Below are positions 27,004 through 35,959 of a DNA stretch of 64,000 nucleotides, one piece after another. Where the stretch lies: the NCBI GenBank assembly GCA_023444095.1, contig JAEZRP010000029.1, positions 61,729 through 125,728 on the forward strand, written 5' to 3'. The stretch is from Bacillota bacterium (lineage in GTDB: Bacteria; Bacillota; Clostridia; Christensenellales; Aristaeellaceae). Position numbers and translations under genes: made by a program. Numbering within the stretch: the stretch's first letter is position 1; every line of letters begins with the position of its first letter. Below the pieces are notes generated by a model that saw nothing but the letters and a program-made list of their open reading frames with translations, had not been told where the DNA came from and searched no databases.

Positions 27004-28155
27004 ATGACCCAGCGGGAGAGATACCTTGAAAGCTTTGTGGCCCGGCAGGACTCGGACGATTTGCCCCTGTGGGGCGACTGGTTTTCCGTATACCAAAACT
27101 GGCTCCCTCAGGGTCTGCCGCCCATGCCCGAGGGTGGGAACAGGAGGGAGCACATGCGGGAGGTGTTCGGCTTCGAGGGCATCTACTCGGCCTTCTGGGG
27201 CACCGGGCGGCTGCCGGTTCACACGGACGTCTTGCCGGGCTTTGCGCGCCGGGTCATTTCTCAGGACGAGAATCACGTGATTTACGTAAACGAAGCGGGA
27301 ATCACCGTCAAGGAGATGCGCAACAAGAGCACTTCCCTCGTCGCCCAGCAGTATCTGGACCACGCGCTCCACGGCCGCGAGGATTGGGATTCGTTCCGCG
27401 ACGCGCATCTTCAACCCGACGCTCCCGGCCGCTATCCCGAGGACGAGGCGTGGCAGAAGATCGTCTCCGCCTGCCGGGACCGGGACACGGTGGTCACCAT
27501 CGACGGCGGCAGTTTTTACGGCTACCTCAGAAACTGGATGGGCGTGGAGGGTCTCAGCTACGCCATGTACGACGACCCCGCGTGGGTGGAAGAAGCGGCC
27601 GATTATCTGGCCAACTTCTACATCCGGGTGCTTGAGCGGGCCTTGACCGACGTGCCCGACATCGACGCATGCCTGTTCTGGGAGGACATGTGCTTCAAAA
27701 ACGGCCCCCTGTGCTCCCCCGCCATGTTCCGCCGGTTCTTCCTGAACCCTTACCAGAAGGTCACCGATTATTTGCGGGCACATGGCGTCAAAAGCTTTTG
27801 GGTGGACTGCGACGGCAATATCGAAAAGCTGATCGACCTGTTTCTGGAAGGGGGCGTCAACGGATTCTATCCGTTGGAAGTGGCCGCGGGCATGGACGCG
27901 GTGAAGCTGAAAAAAGCATATGGAGACCGCGTCCTCCTGTGGGGAAACATCGACAAGAGGGAAATCGCCAAGGGCGGGGAACACATCCTGCGTGAGCTTA
28001 TGCGGGTGGCGCCCGCAGTGCGCATGGGCGGGTACATCCCCCTCATGGATCACGGCGTGCCCGACGACGTCCCCCTGGCGAACTACCGGGAATATGACCG
28101 CCTGCGCAGGGAGATGTTCCGTATCCGCAGCATTCCCCGCCGGGACGAGCCGTGA
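27004..28155 (+). CDS. uroporphyrinogen decarboxylase-like (MtaA/CmuA-type) protein
   Basis: 383 residues, start after GGAGGAACGGAT. TIM-barrel fold of the UroD superfamily: CLFWEDMCFKNGPLCSPAMF, KSFWVDCDGNIEKLIDLFLE, GVNGFYPLEVAAGMD and VLLWGNIDKREIA. The substrate-binding residues of true haem UroD (N-terminal PVWxMRQAG) are missing, so it is not hemE. Relatives act as corrinoid-dependent methyltransferases or in sugar-associated clusters of unknown role. A paralogue (34380) sits in the neighbouring rhamnosidase operon; no corrinoid protein is nearby. Confidence 0.82.
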   Translation: MTQRERYLESFVARQDSDDLPLWGDWFSVYQNWLPQGLPPMPEGGNRREHMREVFGFEGIYSAFWGTGRLPVHTDVLPGFARRVISQDENHVIYVNEAGITVKEMRNKSTSLVAQQYLDHALHGREDWDSFRDAHLQPDAPGRYPEDEAWQKIVSACRDRDTVVTIDGGSFYGYLRNWMGVEGLSYAMYDDPAWVEEAADYLANFYIRVLERALTDVPDIDACLFWEDMCFKNGPLCSPAMFRRFFLNPYQKVTDYLRAHGVKSFWVDCDGNIEKLIDLFLEGGVNGFYPLEVAAGMDAVKLKKAYGDRVLLWGNIDKREIAKGGEHILRELMRVAPAVRMGGYIPLMDHGVPDDVPLANYREYDRLRREMFRIRSIPRRDEP

Positions 28156-28428
28156 GCGCCGCGCGATCGGCGAGCAGATTCCCTGAAACCATCGATGCCA
28201 CCCCGGCACCGATAACAAGGACGCGCTCCATCGCGTCGGCCCGCGCGTTCGTCTAGGGCGCCGTCGGAGCGCGACGAAAGGATGATTCCGAGGGCGGACC
28301 TCGCCGAACAGCGGAAAACGAAGCCGCACTTACTGAACAAATGAAATAGAACGGATTCCGGCTGATTGATCGGAACCCATGCCGATCAAGGCAGGGGGTC
28401 TCATGGGTGCAGACGTTCTACCGGGCTG

Positions 28429-29412
28429 TCAACCCTCGGTCGACCGGCGCGGGATGAGCACGCAGGGAACGATCTCGTCTCGTTCGGCCCGCTTGCTGCG
28501 GATGAGCGAGAGTGCGATTTCCACAGACCTTTGGGCAATCTGCGGAACGTCCTGTCGCACGGTGGTGAGGGGAATTGTGGAGACCTCTGAAAAGACGCTG
28601 TCGTCAAAACCCGCGACCAGCATTTCGTGCGGCACGCGGATGCCCCTCGCGTGGAGGGTGTTGAGCGCGCCGATCGCCATCATGTCGTTGACGCAGATGA
28701 GCGCGTCGGGCAAGTCCTCCGCCACGGCCACGCGCGCGGACGCGTTCTGGTGCGTCACCTCGTCGACGCGCCAGACATCGCCGATCCGGTTCGCCGCGTG
28801 AATCGCTTCAAAAAAGCCCCTTTCGCGCAGATCGAGCGTCTGAACGCCTGCGGGACCGGTCAAAAGGACGATCCGATGCGCGCCCTTTTCGATCACGTGG
28901 TTCGCGAGCGCGCGCATGCCGGATTCGAGGTCGCTCATGACGCAGGGGTGGTCCACATTCGGGTGAGGCGCGGTAGTGAACACCAGGGGGACCGGACAGG
29001 ACGCGAGGAACTCGAGATACGCCTCATCCGTGATCGGGCGGTTGACCGGCGCAAGCAGAATCGCCTCCGCGCGCTGCTGGATGAGCGCCTCGATGGTGCG
29101 CCGCTCCGCCTCGAGGGACTCGTTGGTGATCGAAATCGTGACGCCGTAGCTCGTGGCGATGTTCGAGACGTGCTTCACCAGCGAGGCGAAAAAGACGTTC
29201 TCGATGTCGGGGATTACGAGCGCGACGGTCCCGCTCCGCCCGCGAACGAGCCCGCGCGCATATTGGTTGCGCACGTAGTTCATCTTCTTCGCGGTCGCCT
29301 TTACCCGCCGGATCGTCTCCTGGCTGACCATGGGGCTGTCGTTCAGAGCGAGCGAAACGGCCGCGGGAGAAAGGGAGAGCGCCTTCGCAATGTCCTTGAT
29401 GGTGACTGCCAT
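28429..29412 (-). CDS. LacI-family transcriptional repressor
   Basis: 327 residues. HTH and hinge: TIKDIAKALSLSPAAVSLAL, then RRVKATAKKMNYVRNQYA. A periplasmic-binding-protein-like sensor follows (GTVALVIPDIENVFFASLV, ALICVNDMMAIGAL, VAGFDDSVFSEV, PLTTVRQD). GGAGG lies 7 nt before the ATG. It is divergent from the GH78 gene, whose upstream region has three ACTNAAACGTTTAAG operators, and so is almost certainly its local repressor. The inducer is probably a sugar from the rhamnoside substrate (inference). Confidence 0.93.
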   Translation of the reverse strand: MAVTIKDIAKALSLSPAAVSLALNDSPMVSQETIRRVKATAKKMNYVRNQYARGLVRGRSGTVALVIPDIENVFFASLVKHVSNIATSYGVTISITNESLEAERRTIEALIQQRAEAILLAPVNRPITDEAYLEFLASCPVPLVFTTAPHPNVDHPCVMSDLESGMRALANHVIEKGAHRIVLLTGPAGVQTLDLRERGFFEAIHAANRIGDVWRVDEVTHQNASARVAVAEDLPDALICVNDMMAIGALNTLHARGIRVPHEMLVAGFDDSVFSEVSTIPLTTVRQDVPQIAQRSVEIALSLIRSKRAERDEIVPCVLIPRRSTEG

Positions 29413-29444
29413 GCGCCTACCTCCTCGCCATTCTCAATGCGATC

Positions 29445-29474
29445 AGTTTAGCAAATGACCCCGCGGCGTGTCAA
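29445..29474 (-). promoter_or_regulatory. promoter of the lacI-family gene
   Basis: -35 TTGACA (29474-29469), 18-bp spacer, -10 TAAACT (29450-29445) on the minus strand. Confidence 0.75.
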
Positions 29475-29526
29475 GCACGCGGATTCATCACGCATTCATC
29501 TTTTTTATAAAATGAGCATAAAACCG

Positions 29527-29555
29527 TTGACATCCCGCATAGAATATGTTAACAT
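29527..29555 (+). promoter_or_regulatory. promoter of the GH78 operon
   Basis: -35 TTGACA (29527-29532), 17-bp spacer, -10 TAACAT (29550-29555). The first operator begins 13 nt downstream of the -10, over the expected transcription start. Confidence 0.75.
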
Positions 29556-29568
29556 GAATTTGTCGGTC

Positions 29569-29716
29569 ACTTAAACGTTTAAGTTATTTATTTATGAGAC
29601 GTTTATAAGAAGACGACATTCCTTTTTCCGGTTTACTGAAACGTTTAAGTTGAGGAGAACTCCGTACTGTGCAATCTGAAACGGGACCGTGAACGCGTTA
29701 ACTAAAACGTTTAAGG
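29569..29716. promoter_or_regulatory. three LacI-type operators at exact 66-bp spacing
   Basis: O1 ACTTAAACGTTTAAGT (29569-29584), a perfect 16-bp palindrome; O2 ACTGAAACGTTTAAGT (29635-29650); O3 ACTAAAACGTTTAAGG (29701-29716). O3 runs into the AAGGAGGAG ribosome binding site. Each is offset by exactly 66 bp, while the DNA between them is unrelated. The central CG and A/T flanks fit LacI-family binding. Confidence 0.85.
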
Positions 29717-29726
29717 AGGAGAGCTC

Positions 29727-32255
29727 ATGCTGCAATTGATCAACGTCACGATCGACCACGGAAGGCTCGGTGAAAGCGCGCGCCTCAGGCTCACGCAGAG
29801 GCGGGACCCGCTGTTTTCCTGGGGTGCATTGTCGGATCGCGCAAGCGCGGTTCAATCGGCGTGCAGGCTCGTCGTGGACGGCCTGTGGGACAGCGGTTGG
29901 ATGGAAAAAGGCGCGCAGGAAATCCGCTACGCGGGCGGCGCGCTGCCCGAGGGAAGGCGCATCGAATTCACGCTCACCATTCGCGACGACGCGGGCGAGG
30001 AATCCGAAGCCTATCGCTCGCACTTCTACTATGCGGGCGTCGAGTGGCGCGCCCCATGGATCGGCATCCAGGGCGACGCGACCGAGACCGTCCGCCGCTT
30101 CGCGCGCGCGTTCCGAATCGACCGGCCGCTCGCCGACGCCTGCCTGTACGCCTGCGGCATCGGCTACTCCCGCTGGATGATCAACGGAGAGAATGTGGAC
30201 GCGGCGGCGCTCGATCCTGCCTTCACCGAATGGAAGAAGACCTGCCAGTACGTCGTCTTTCCGGAGATCGCACAGCTCTTCCGGCCGGGCGAGAACCGCC
30301 TGGAGGCGCTCGTCGGCGCGGGTTGGCGGCACAACCCCAAGGCGCGCCCGCAAGCGAAGCCGGACGACGTCCCCTACGATTTTTCGGGGCCGAAGATGCT
30401 CACGGCAATGCTCAAGCTGACCTACGAGGACGGCGCGGTCGAATGGCTGTGTTCGGACGATCGATGGATCGTGGGTGGAGATCCGCTGGTCGAGGCGTCG
30501 ATCTTTGACGGCGCGCGCTACGACGCCTCCGTCTCCCCCCTTTCGGACGCGCGCCCGGCGGATGTCGTGGATGGACCCGGCGGCGAACTGCGGCCCATGC
30601 TGATCCCGCCCGTCCGGGAGCATGCGGCGCGCGCGCCCATCGCCGTCTGGCCGAAGGGCGATTGCGTCGTCATGGACTTCGGGCAGAACCTCGCGGGCGT
30701 CCTGCGGATCGCGCTGCCCCGCCTCGCGCCCGGCCAGATGGTCATCCTCACCCACTCCGAGGAGCTCGACGAGGACGGCGATCTGTACACGCTGACGCTG
30801 CGCGCGGCGGACGCCCGCGACACCTATGTCGCCGCCGGGGACGCGCGCGACCTGACGGTCTGGCAGCCCGAGTTTACCTACCACGGCTTCCGGTACGCGA
30901 AGATCGAGGGACTCGGCGCGTGCTTCGACGCGGCGCGAGACGTGCGGGCCGTGGAGCTGCGCACCGACCTCGAGACGCGCTCCCACTTCCGCTGCGGAAG
31001 CGCGCTCGTCACGCGGATTCACGAGATCTGCGTGGAGACCGAGCGCGGCAACATGCACGCCATCCTCACAGACTGCCCCCAGCGCAACGAGCGCATGGGC
31101 TGGATGAACGACGCCACTGTGCGCTTCGAGGAGACGCCCTACAATTTCGATGTCGGGCGCATGTTCCCGAAGATCATCCGCGACCTCGTCGACGAGCAGG
31201 GCGCGGACGGCGCGATCACCTGCACCGCGCCCTTCGCCTACGGAAGCCGCCCCGCCGACCCGGTGTGTTCCTCTTTCCTCGTAGCGGGGCTGGAGGCCGC
31301 GCTCCACACGGGAAACCTCGACATCCTCGAAGAGGCCTACGAGAACTTCGCGGCGTGGGAGGACTGCCTGCTCGCCCGCAGCGACGATTTCATCGTAAAC
31401 TACAGCTACTACGGCGACTGGGCGGGCCCGCTCTACGCCTGCGAATACGTGGACAAGGAACATCCCGGGGCGCGCTCGGTCGTCACTCCCGGCATCTACA
31501 TGTCGACGGGCTTCTCGTACCTCAACTGCGCGCTGCTCGCGCGGTTCGCCGGATGGCTCGGCCGTCCGGAGGACGCGGGCCGATACGCGGAGATCGCGGA
31601 GAAGATCAAGTCCGCGATCCTGAAAAAGTGGTACGACGGGAAGACGGGCGCCATGGCGACCGGCTCGCAGGCGTGCCAGGCGTTCGCGCTCTGCCTCGGG
31701 CTGATCCCCGCGGCGGACGCCAAAAAGGCGGCGCAGGTGCTGCACGACGACCTCGTCGGTCGCCAGTACCAGATCACGACGGGAAACCTCTGCTCCCGGT
31801 ACATCCTGGACGTGCTCGCGGAACACGGCTACGTGGAGGACGCTTGGCGGCTTCTCACGAAGGAGACGTACCCCTCCCTCGGCTACATGCTCCAACAGGA
31901 GGCAACGACGGTATGGGAGCGGTTCGAACTGATGAAGAACCCGAACATGAACTCGCACAACCATCCGATGTACGCCGCTGCCGATTCGTTCCTGTACGCG
32001 TACATCGCGGGCGTCAAGCCGACGGAGCCCGGCTGGACGCAGTTCACCGTGGAGCCGTACATGCCGGAGGGGCTCCAGTCCGCGCAGGCAGTCGTCGACA
32101 CGCCGAAGGGCGGGGTGGCGGTGCGCTGGACGCGGCGCTACGGGGCGAAGCATCTTCACGTTACCGTGCCCTTCGGAACGCGCGCGACGATCCGCTTCTG
32201 CGGGCTGACGCGCGAGGTGGGCAGCGGCTTCCACGCTTTCTCGGTTGAGGATTGA
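29727..32255 (+). CDS. GH78 alpha-L-rhamnosidase-like glycoside hydrolase
   Basis: 842 residues; probably cytoplasmic, since no signal peptide is seen. N-terminal beta-domains (YSRWMINGENVD; a MDFGQNLAGVLRI strand) precede an (alpha/alpha)6 barrel with TDCPQRNERMGWMNDA (about 452-467), the region holding GH78 acid/base and substrate contacts, plus the later GDWAGP and ATTVWERFEL. A C-terminal beta-sandwich closes the protein. It would release rhamnose, or a related sugar, from imported glycosides. The RBS AAGGAGGAG overlaps operator O3. First gene of an operon with the solute-binding protein. Confidence 0.88.
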   Translation: MLQLINVTIDHGRLGESARLRLTQRRDPLFSWGALSDRASAVQSACRLVVDGLWDSGWMEKGAQEIRYAGGALPEGRRIEFTLTIRDDAGEESEAYRSHFYYAGVEWRAPWIGIQGDATETVRRFARAFRIDRPLADACLYACGIGYSRWMINGENVDAAALDPAFTEWKKTCQYVVFPEIAQLFRPGENRLEALVGAGWRHNPKARPQAKPDDVPYDFSGPKMLTAMLKLTYEDGAVEWLCSDDRWIVGGDPLVEASIFDGARYDASVSPLSDARPADVVDGPGGELRPMLIPPVREHAARAPIAVWPKGDCVVMDFGQNLAGVLRIALPRLAPGQMVILTHSEELDEDGDLYTLTLRAADARDTYVAAGDARDLTVWQPEFTYHGFRYAKIEGLGACFDAARDVRAVELRTDLETRSHFRCGSALVTRIHEICVETERGNMHAILTDCPQRNERMGWMNDATVRFEETPYNFDVGRMFPKIIRDLVDEQGADGAITCTAPFAYGSRPADPVCSSFLVAGLEAALHTGNLDILEEAYENFAAWEDCLLARSDDFIVNYSYYGDWAGPLYACEYVDKEHPGARSVVTPGIYMSTGFSYLNCALLARFAGWLGRPEDAGRYAEIAEKIKSAILKKWYDGKTGAMATGSQACQAFALCLGLIPAADAKKAAQVLHDDLVGRQYQITTGNLCSRYILDVLAEHGYVEDAWRLLTKETYPSLGYMLQQEATTVWERFELMKNPNMNSHNHPMYAAADSFLYAYIAGVKPTEPGWTQFTVEPYMPEGLQSAQAVVDTPKGGVAVRWTRRYGAKHLHVTVPFGTRATIRFCGLTREVGSGFHAFSVED

Positions 32256-32296
32256 GCACAATGGGCAAACGCCCATGGGATAGTAAGGAGGCATCT

Positions 32297-34306
32297 ATGA
32301 AAAGGCATCTGTCGGTACTGATGGCCCTTGCCCTCGCGCTGAAGACCCTGCTCGGCGCGACTGCCCTCGCGGAGGGGACCGGATACGCCCAGGCCCCGAT
32401 GCTCGATGCGCTCGTGGAGTCCGGTACGCTTCCGCCCGTCGAGGAACGCCTGCCGGAGAACCCCAAGCTCATCAACGAGAGCTCCCCCGAGGCGCTCGAC
32501 TACGAGATCGGCGCCTACGGCGGCACCATCCGCTTCGTGACCAACACCGTCAACTGGGATCCGGACCTCTTCATCGCGACGACCGAGAACATCCTCAACA
32601 TGGTCGACTCCAACTCTGACCAGATCACCCCGAACCTCGTGGAATCCTACTCGGTCAACGAGGATTACACCGAGTTCACCTTCACCCTGAGGAAGGGACT
32701 CAAGTGGTCGGACGGCACGCCCGTCACCATGGAGGACTTCCGCTTTACGATCGAAAACAAGATCTTCAACGAGGAGCTTACCCCGACGGTCCCCGCGATG
32801 TTCCGGGACGGCGGCGCGACAACCGGCGCGCCCATGACCTACGAATTCGTAGACGATGCGACCTTCAAGATCCAATTCGGCGAAAGCTACGGCGGCTTTC
32901 TGGTCTACATGTCCATCAAGGGCTGGGCGGGCTACACCGAGATCCTGAAGCCTTCCCACATCCTCAAGCAGTTCCACAAGGACTTTGCCGAGGAGTGCCA
33001 CGGATCGCTCGACGCGTACTATGAGTTCATAAGCCCCTTCGCGGCGGTTCTGGGATACGACGACCCGAAGGCCGACCTCGTCTGGACGTATGTATTCAAC
33101 CAGGTCGATATGACGAACTGGGAGAACACAGACCCCAACGACGCGCTGACGAGCGTCTACTTTGCGGGCCTGTTCGATCAGGACTTCCCCGTGCTCTACC
33201 CTTACAGGATGGAGTCCGCCGGAAGCAACGTCACCACCTTCGCGCGCAACCCCTACTACCACAAGGTCGACGCGGCGGGCCAGCAGCTTCCCTACGTCGA
33301 CTACTTAACCTCCACGCAGGTCGAGAGCCAGGATCTCATCCAGATGTCCATCATCTCGGGCGATGCGGACTGGGTGCGCATGACGGCGACCATCGATAAC
33401 CTCGCACTCTACCGCGAAAACGAAGAAACGGGCGGCTACACCACCTACATCCGCATGCAGCACGTAACCCCGACCGACGTCTCCATCAATATCAACTACG
33501 GCCTCAACACCGACGGCACCGTCAAGGACGACAACGAGAGCCAGGCATGGCAGGAGGTCGCGACCGACATCCGCTTCCGTCAGGCGCTCGCCTATGCCAT
33601 CGATTCCGAGGAGATCATCGACGCCGTGTACTACGGCTTCGCGGACGTCAACACGTCTTACTTCAACGCCACCTACGACCCGGACTTCGCCAGGCAGTTG
33701 CTCGACGAAATGGGCATGAAGGATCTGGACGGAGACGGCTATCGAGAGACGCCCTCCGGCAAGACGCTTTCCTGGATGATCTGGAACTACGACGAGGCGA
33801 GCGACATCATCCCGGTATCGGAGCTCTACGTCCAATTCTGGAACGAGATCGGGTTGAAGTGCTCCGTCAACACCACGGACAACTCGCTTCTTAACGCCAA
33901 GCAGAGCGCCAACGAGATCCCGATGCGCGTCCTGTGGGTACACGAAGGCGAGCTTTGGCACTACGGCGATTGGATCATCAACAGCTGGGCGCCGCTTTAC
34001 AGCCTCTGGTACTCAAACGGCGGACTGCGCGAGGAGGTCGACCAGCTCGCCCCGACCGAGGACGTGCTCGCCTTCTATCAGGTGTATGACACCGAATTCA
34101 CCGTGTCCCCCGAGGAGGCAGTGAACGTGGTCGTGCCCGAGCTGCGCAAGATGATGGCAGAGAACATGTGGGTGCTCTATCCGATCACCAACGTCTCCCA
34201 GTGCCTCATCGCCAATGCCGACCTCGGCAACATTCCGAACGAGACGGTCAATGCCTGCGCCATCGGCTTTGTTGTCGAGCAGGTGTTCTACCGCACGCCG
34301 CAATAG
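32297..34306 (+). CDS. ABC transporter substrate-binding protein, family 5 (peptide/oligosaccharide type)
   Basis: 669 residues. Signal peptide MKRHLSVLMALALALK, with an ALA-E signal-peptidase-I-like site near residue 27. There is no lipobox cysteine, unusual for a Gram-positive binding protein. SBP_bac_5 features: YSVNEDYTEFTFTLRKGLKW, SDGTPVTMEDF, and DIRFRQALAYAIDSEEI. Start after AAGGAGG. The adjacent GH78 enzyme suggests an oligosaccharide ligand. No permease or ATPase gene follows, so partner subunits must be elsewhere. A GC-rich hairpin sits right after the stop. Confidence 0.88.
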   Translation: MKRHLSVLMALALALKTLLGATALAEGTGYAQAPMLDALVESGTLPPVEERLPENPKLINESSPEALDYEIGAYGGTIRFVTNTVNWDPDLFIATTENILNMVDSNSDQITPNLVESYSVNEDYTEFTFTLRKGLKWSDGTPVTMEDFRFTIENKIFNEELTPTVPAMFRDGGATTGAPMTYEFVDDATFKIQFGESYGGFLVYMSIKGWAGYTEILKPSHILKQFHKDFAEECHGSLDAYYEFISPFAAVLGYDDPKADLVWTYVFNQVDMTNWENTDPNDALTSVYFAGLFDQDFPVLYPYRMESAGSNVTTFARNPYYHKVDAAGQQLPYVDYLTSTQVESQDLIQMSIISGDADWVRMTATIDNLALYRENEETGGYTTYIRMQHVTPTDVSININYGLNTDGTVKDDNESQAWQEVATDIRFRQALAYAIDSEEIIDAVYYGFADVNTSYFNATYDPDFARQLLDEMGMKDLDGDGYRETPSGKTLSWMIWNYDEASDIIPVSELYVQFWNEIGLKCSVNTTDNSLLNAKQSANEIPMRVLWVHEGELWHYGDWIINSWAPLYSLWYSNGGLREEVDQLAPTEDVLAFYQVYDTEFTVSPEEAVNVVVPELRKMMAENMWVLYPITNVSQCLIANADLGNIPNETVNACAIGFVVEQVFYRTPQ

Positions 34307-34323
34307 CGCGCCGACCCGGAAAC

Positions 34324-34357
34324 CGTCCCGCGCCTCCGGGCGTCCGCGCGCGGGACG
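34324..34357 (+). other. intercistronic hairpin after the binding-protein gene
   Basis: CGTCCCGCGC (34324-34333) and GCGCGGGACG (34348-34357) flanked by AAAC and GGTTT; 14-nt loop, short T-run. It may be a partial terminator or 3' stabiliser that keeps binding-protein mRNA more abundant than the downstream genes. Confidence 0.6.
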
Positions 34358-34379
34358 GGTTTATGCAGGAGGAAGTCTG

Positions 34380-35393
34380 ATGGGCAGAGAACGCTTTTGC
34401 GCCATCCTGCGGCGGCGCAACGAGGGCGCGCCGGGGTTCTGGCTGGGCGATCCGAAGGGCGAGATGCTGGAAAAGCTGCTGCGATTCTACGGCGTCCCCG
34501 ACCGGCTCTCCCTCGCGGAGGCGACCGGCGAGGATTTGTGCTTCCTTCCGGCCGACCCGTACGCACGCCCCGTGGGCGGGGCACCCTTCCGAGTCGAGCC
34601 TATCCGCGCCCTCGCCGACTGCGAAACCGCAGCGGAGATTGAGGCGTACGACTGGCCACGACCGTGCGAGATTGACCTTGACGCCTACGAAGCGGCGATC
34701 GATGCGGCGCACGCGCAGGGTCTGGCGGTCGCCGGAGGGATGTGGTGCTGCTTCTTTCACTATGTCGCCTCGCTCTTTGGCATGGAGGACTATTTCGTTC
34801 TCATGTACGCGTCACCCGAGGTCGTGCACGCGGCGACCCGGCGCGTCGTCGACTGGCTCCTCGACGCGAACGCCCGCATTTTCGCCCGGCTGGGAAGCAA
34901 GATCGACGCGTTTTTCATGGGCAACGACTTCGGCACGCAAACGGGACTTCTCATTCATCCCGCCGCGTGGCGGATATTTGTCGCGCCCTACTACCGGGAG
35001 CTTCTCTCCCAGGCGAAGCGCGCGGGGCTTTTTACGATGTTGCACTCCTGCGGCGCGGTCGCGGAACTCATCCCCGATTTCATCGGCATGGGCGTCGACG
35101 GACTTCATCCGCTCCAGGCGCTCGCAAAGGGAATGGACGCTGACGCGCTCTCGGCGCATCGGGATGAGATCGCGTTCGTCGGCGGAATCGACGCGCAGCG
35201 CCTCCTGCCGTTCGGAACGCCGGAGATGGTCCTGCGAGAGGTTCATCGCGTCCGGGAAAAATTCGGAAGCAACTGGATCGTTTCGCCCAGCCACGAGGGG
35301 TATCAGGCGGACGTTTCAGCTGAAAATATCAACGCGCTGGTCGAAGCCGTCCGAAACATGCGGCGCGCCGGCACAAATGGAGGGAATCTATGA
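34380..35393 (+). CDS. uroporphyrinogen decarboxylase-like protein (paralogue)
   Basis: 337 residues, ATG after GGAGGAAGTCTG. UroD-superfamily barrel with KIDAFFMGNDFGTQTGLLIHP, LFTMLHSCGAVAELIPDF (a His-Ser-Cys-Gly loop that could bind metal or zinc as in methyltransferase members), GVDGLHPLQALAKGMD and AFVGGIDAQ. The haem-UroD substrate motif is absent. It overlaps the RpiB-like gene by ATGA, so it belongs to the sugar operon. Similar unnamed proteins recur in rhamnoside/sugar clusters; their reaction is unknown to me. Confidence 0.8.
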   Translation: MGRERFCAILRRRNEGAPGFWLGDPKGEMLEKLLRFYGVPDRLSLAEATGEDLCFLPADPYARPVGGAPFRVEPIRALADCETAAEIEAYDWPRPCEIDLDAYEAAIDAAHAQGLAVAGGMWCCFFHYVASLFGMEDYFVLMYASPEVVHAATRRVVDWLLDANARIFARLGSKIDAFFMGNDFGTQTGLLIHPAAWRIFVAPYYRELLSQAKRAGLFTMLHSCGAVAELIPDFIGMGVDGLHPLQALAKGMDADALSAHRDEIAFVGGIDAQRLLPFGTPEMVLREVHRVREKFGSNWIVSPSHEGYQADVSAENINALVEAVRNMRRAGTNGGNL

Positions 35394-35959
35394 AGACGAT
35401 CCAGGAAAAGCAACTGCTCGTGGGCGCGGATTTCGCGGGGTATCCGCTCAAGGAGGCCGTGTGCGCGCACCTCAGGAAAAAGGGCTGGACGATCACGGAC
35501 GTGGGCGTGACAGACCCGTCGGTCGACGACAAGGAGAACATGTTCCACCGCGTCGGCCTGCGCGTCGGGGCGAAGATCGCCGAGGGTGAGTACGAGCGCG
35601 CGCTCATTTTCTGCGGGACCGGCATGGGCATCCACATCGCGGCGAGCAAGTGCCCGCATGTGCACGCGGGCGTGGTCGAGTCGGTCCCTGCGGCGCTGCG
35701 CGCGATCACCGGAAACGGCGTGAACGTTCTCGCCATGGGCGCGTTCTACGTCGCACCGCAGATGGGGTGCGACATCGCCGACGCATACCTTGGCGCCTCG
35801 CTCGGCTCAGGCTACGAGTGGTGGCACAACTTCTACGAATTCCACAAGCTCGCCATCGACGAGCTCGAGGCGTTCGATTACGAATCCTATCGAAAAAACG
35901 GCTTTCGCCTCGATCATCTCGGGGATTTTGATCTGAAGCTCGAAACGAAGCCGGAATAG
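35390..35959 (+). CDS. RpiB/LacA/LacB-family sugar-phosphate isomerase
   Basis: 189 residues. LLVGADFAGYPLKEAV, the catalytic FCGTGMGIHIAASK loop (active-site Cys about 73), and GNGVNVLAMGAF are the family signature. It is about 40 residues longer than RpiB because of a C-terminal extension (YEWWHNFYEFHKLAIDELEA). It probably interconverts an aldose/ketose phosphate produced from the sugar released by the GH78 enzyme. ATGA overlap with the upstream UroD-like gene; last gene of the operon. Confidence 0.88.
   Translation: MKTIQEKQLLVGADFAGYPLKEAVCAHLRKKGWTITDVGVTDPSVDDKENMFHRVGLRVGAKIAEGEYERALIFCGTGMGIHIAASKCPHVHAGVVESVPAALRAITGNGVNVLAMGAFYVAPQMGCDIADAYLGASLGSGYEWWHNFYEFHKLAIDELEAFDYESYRKNGFRLDHLGDFDLKLETKPE

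Noticed and set aside
26905..28329. 474-codon minus-strand open frame opposite the UroD-like gene
   Set aside because: Shadow frame, no family likeness; the plus strand has a perfect RBS and UroD motifs.
29592..32294. 900-codon minus-strand open frame
   Set aside because: Exact antisense of the GH78 gene; high-GC third positions keep it open; no RBS or domain.
34380..35393. hemE annotation for the UroD-like gene
   Set aside because: The conserved N-terminal substrate motif of haem-pathway UroD is missing and the context is sugar metabolism.
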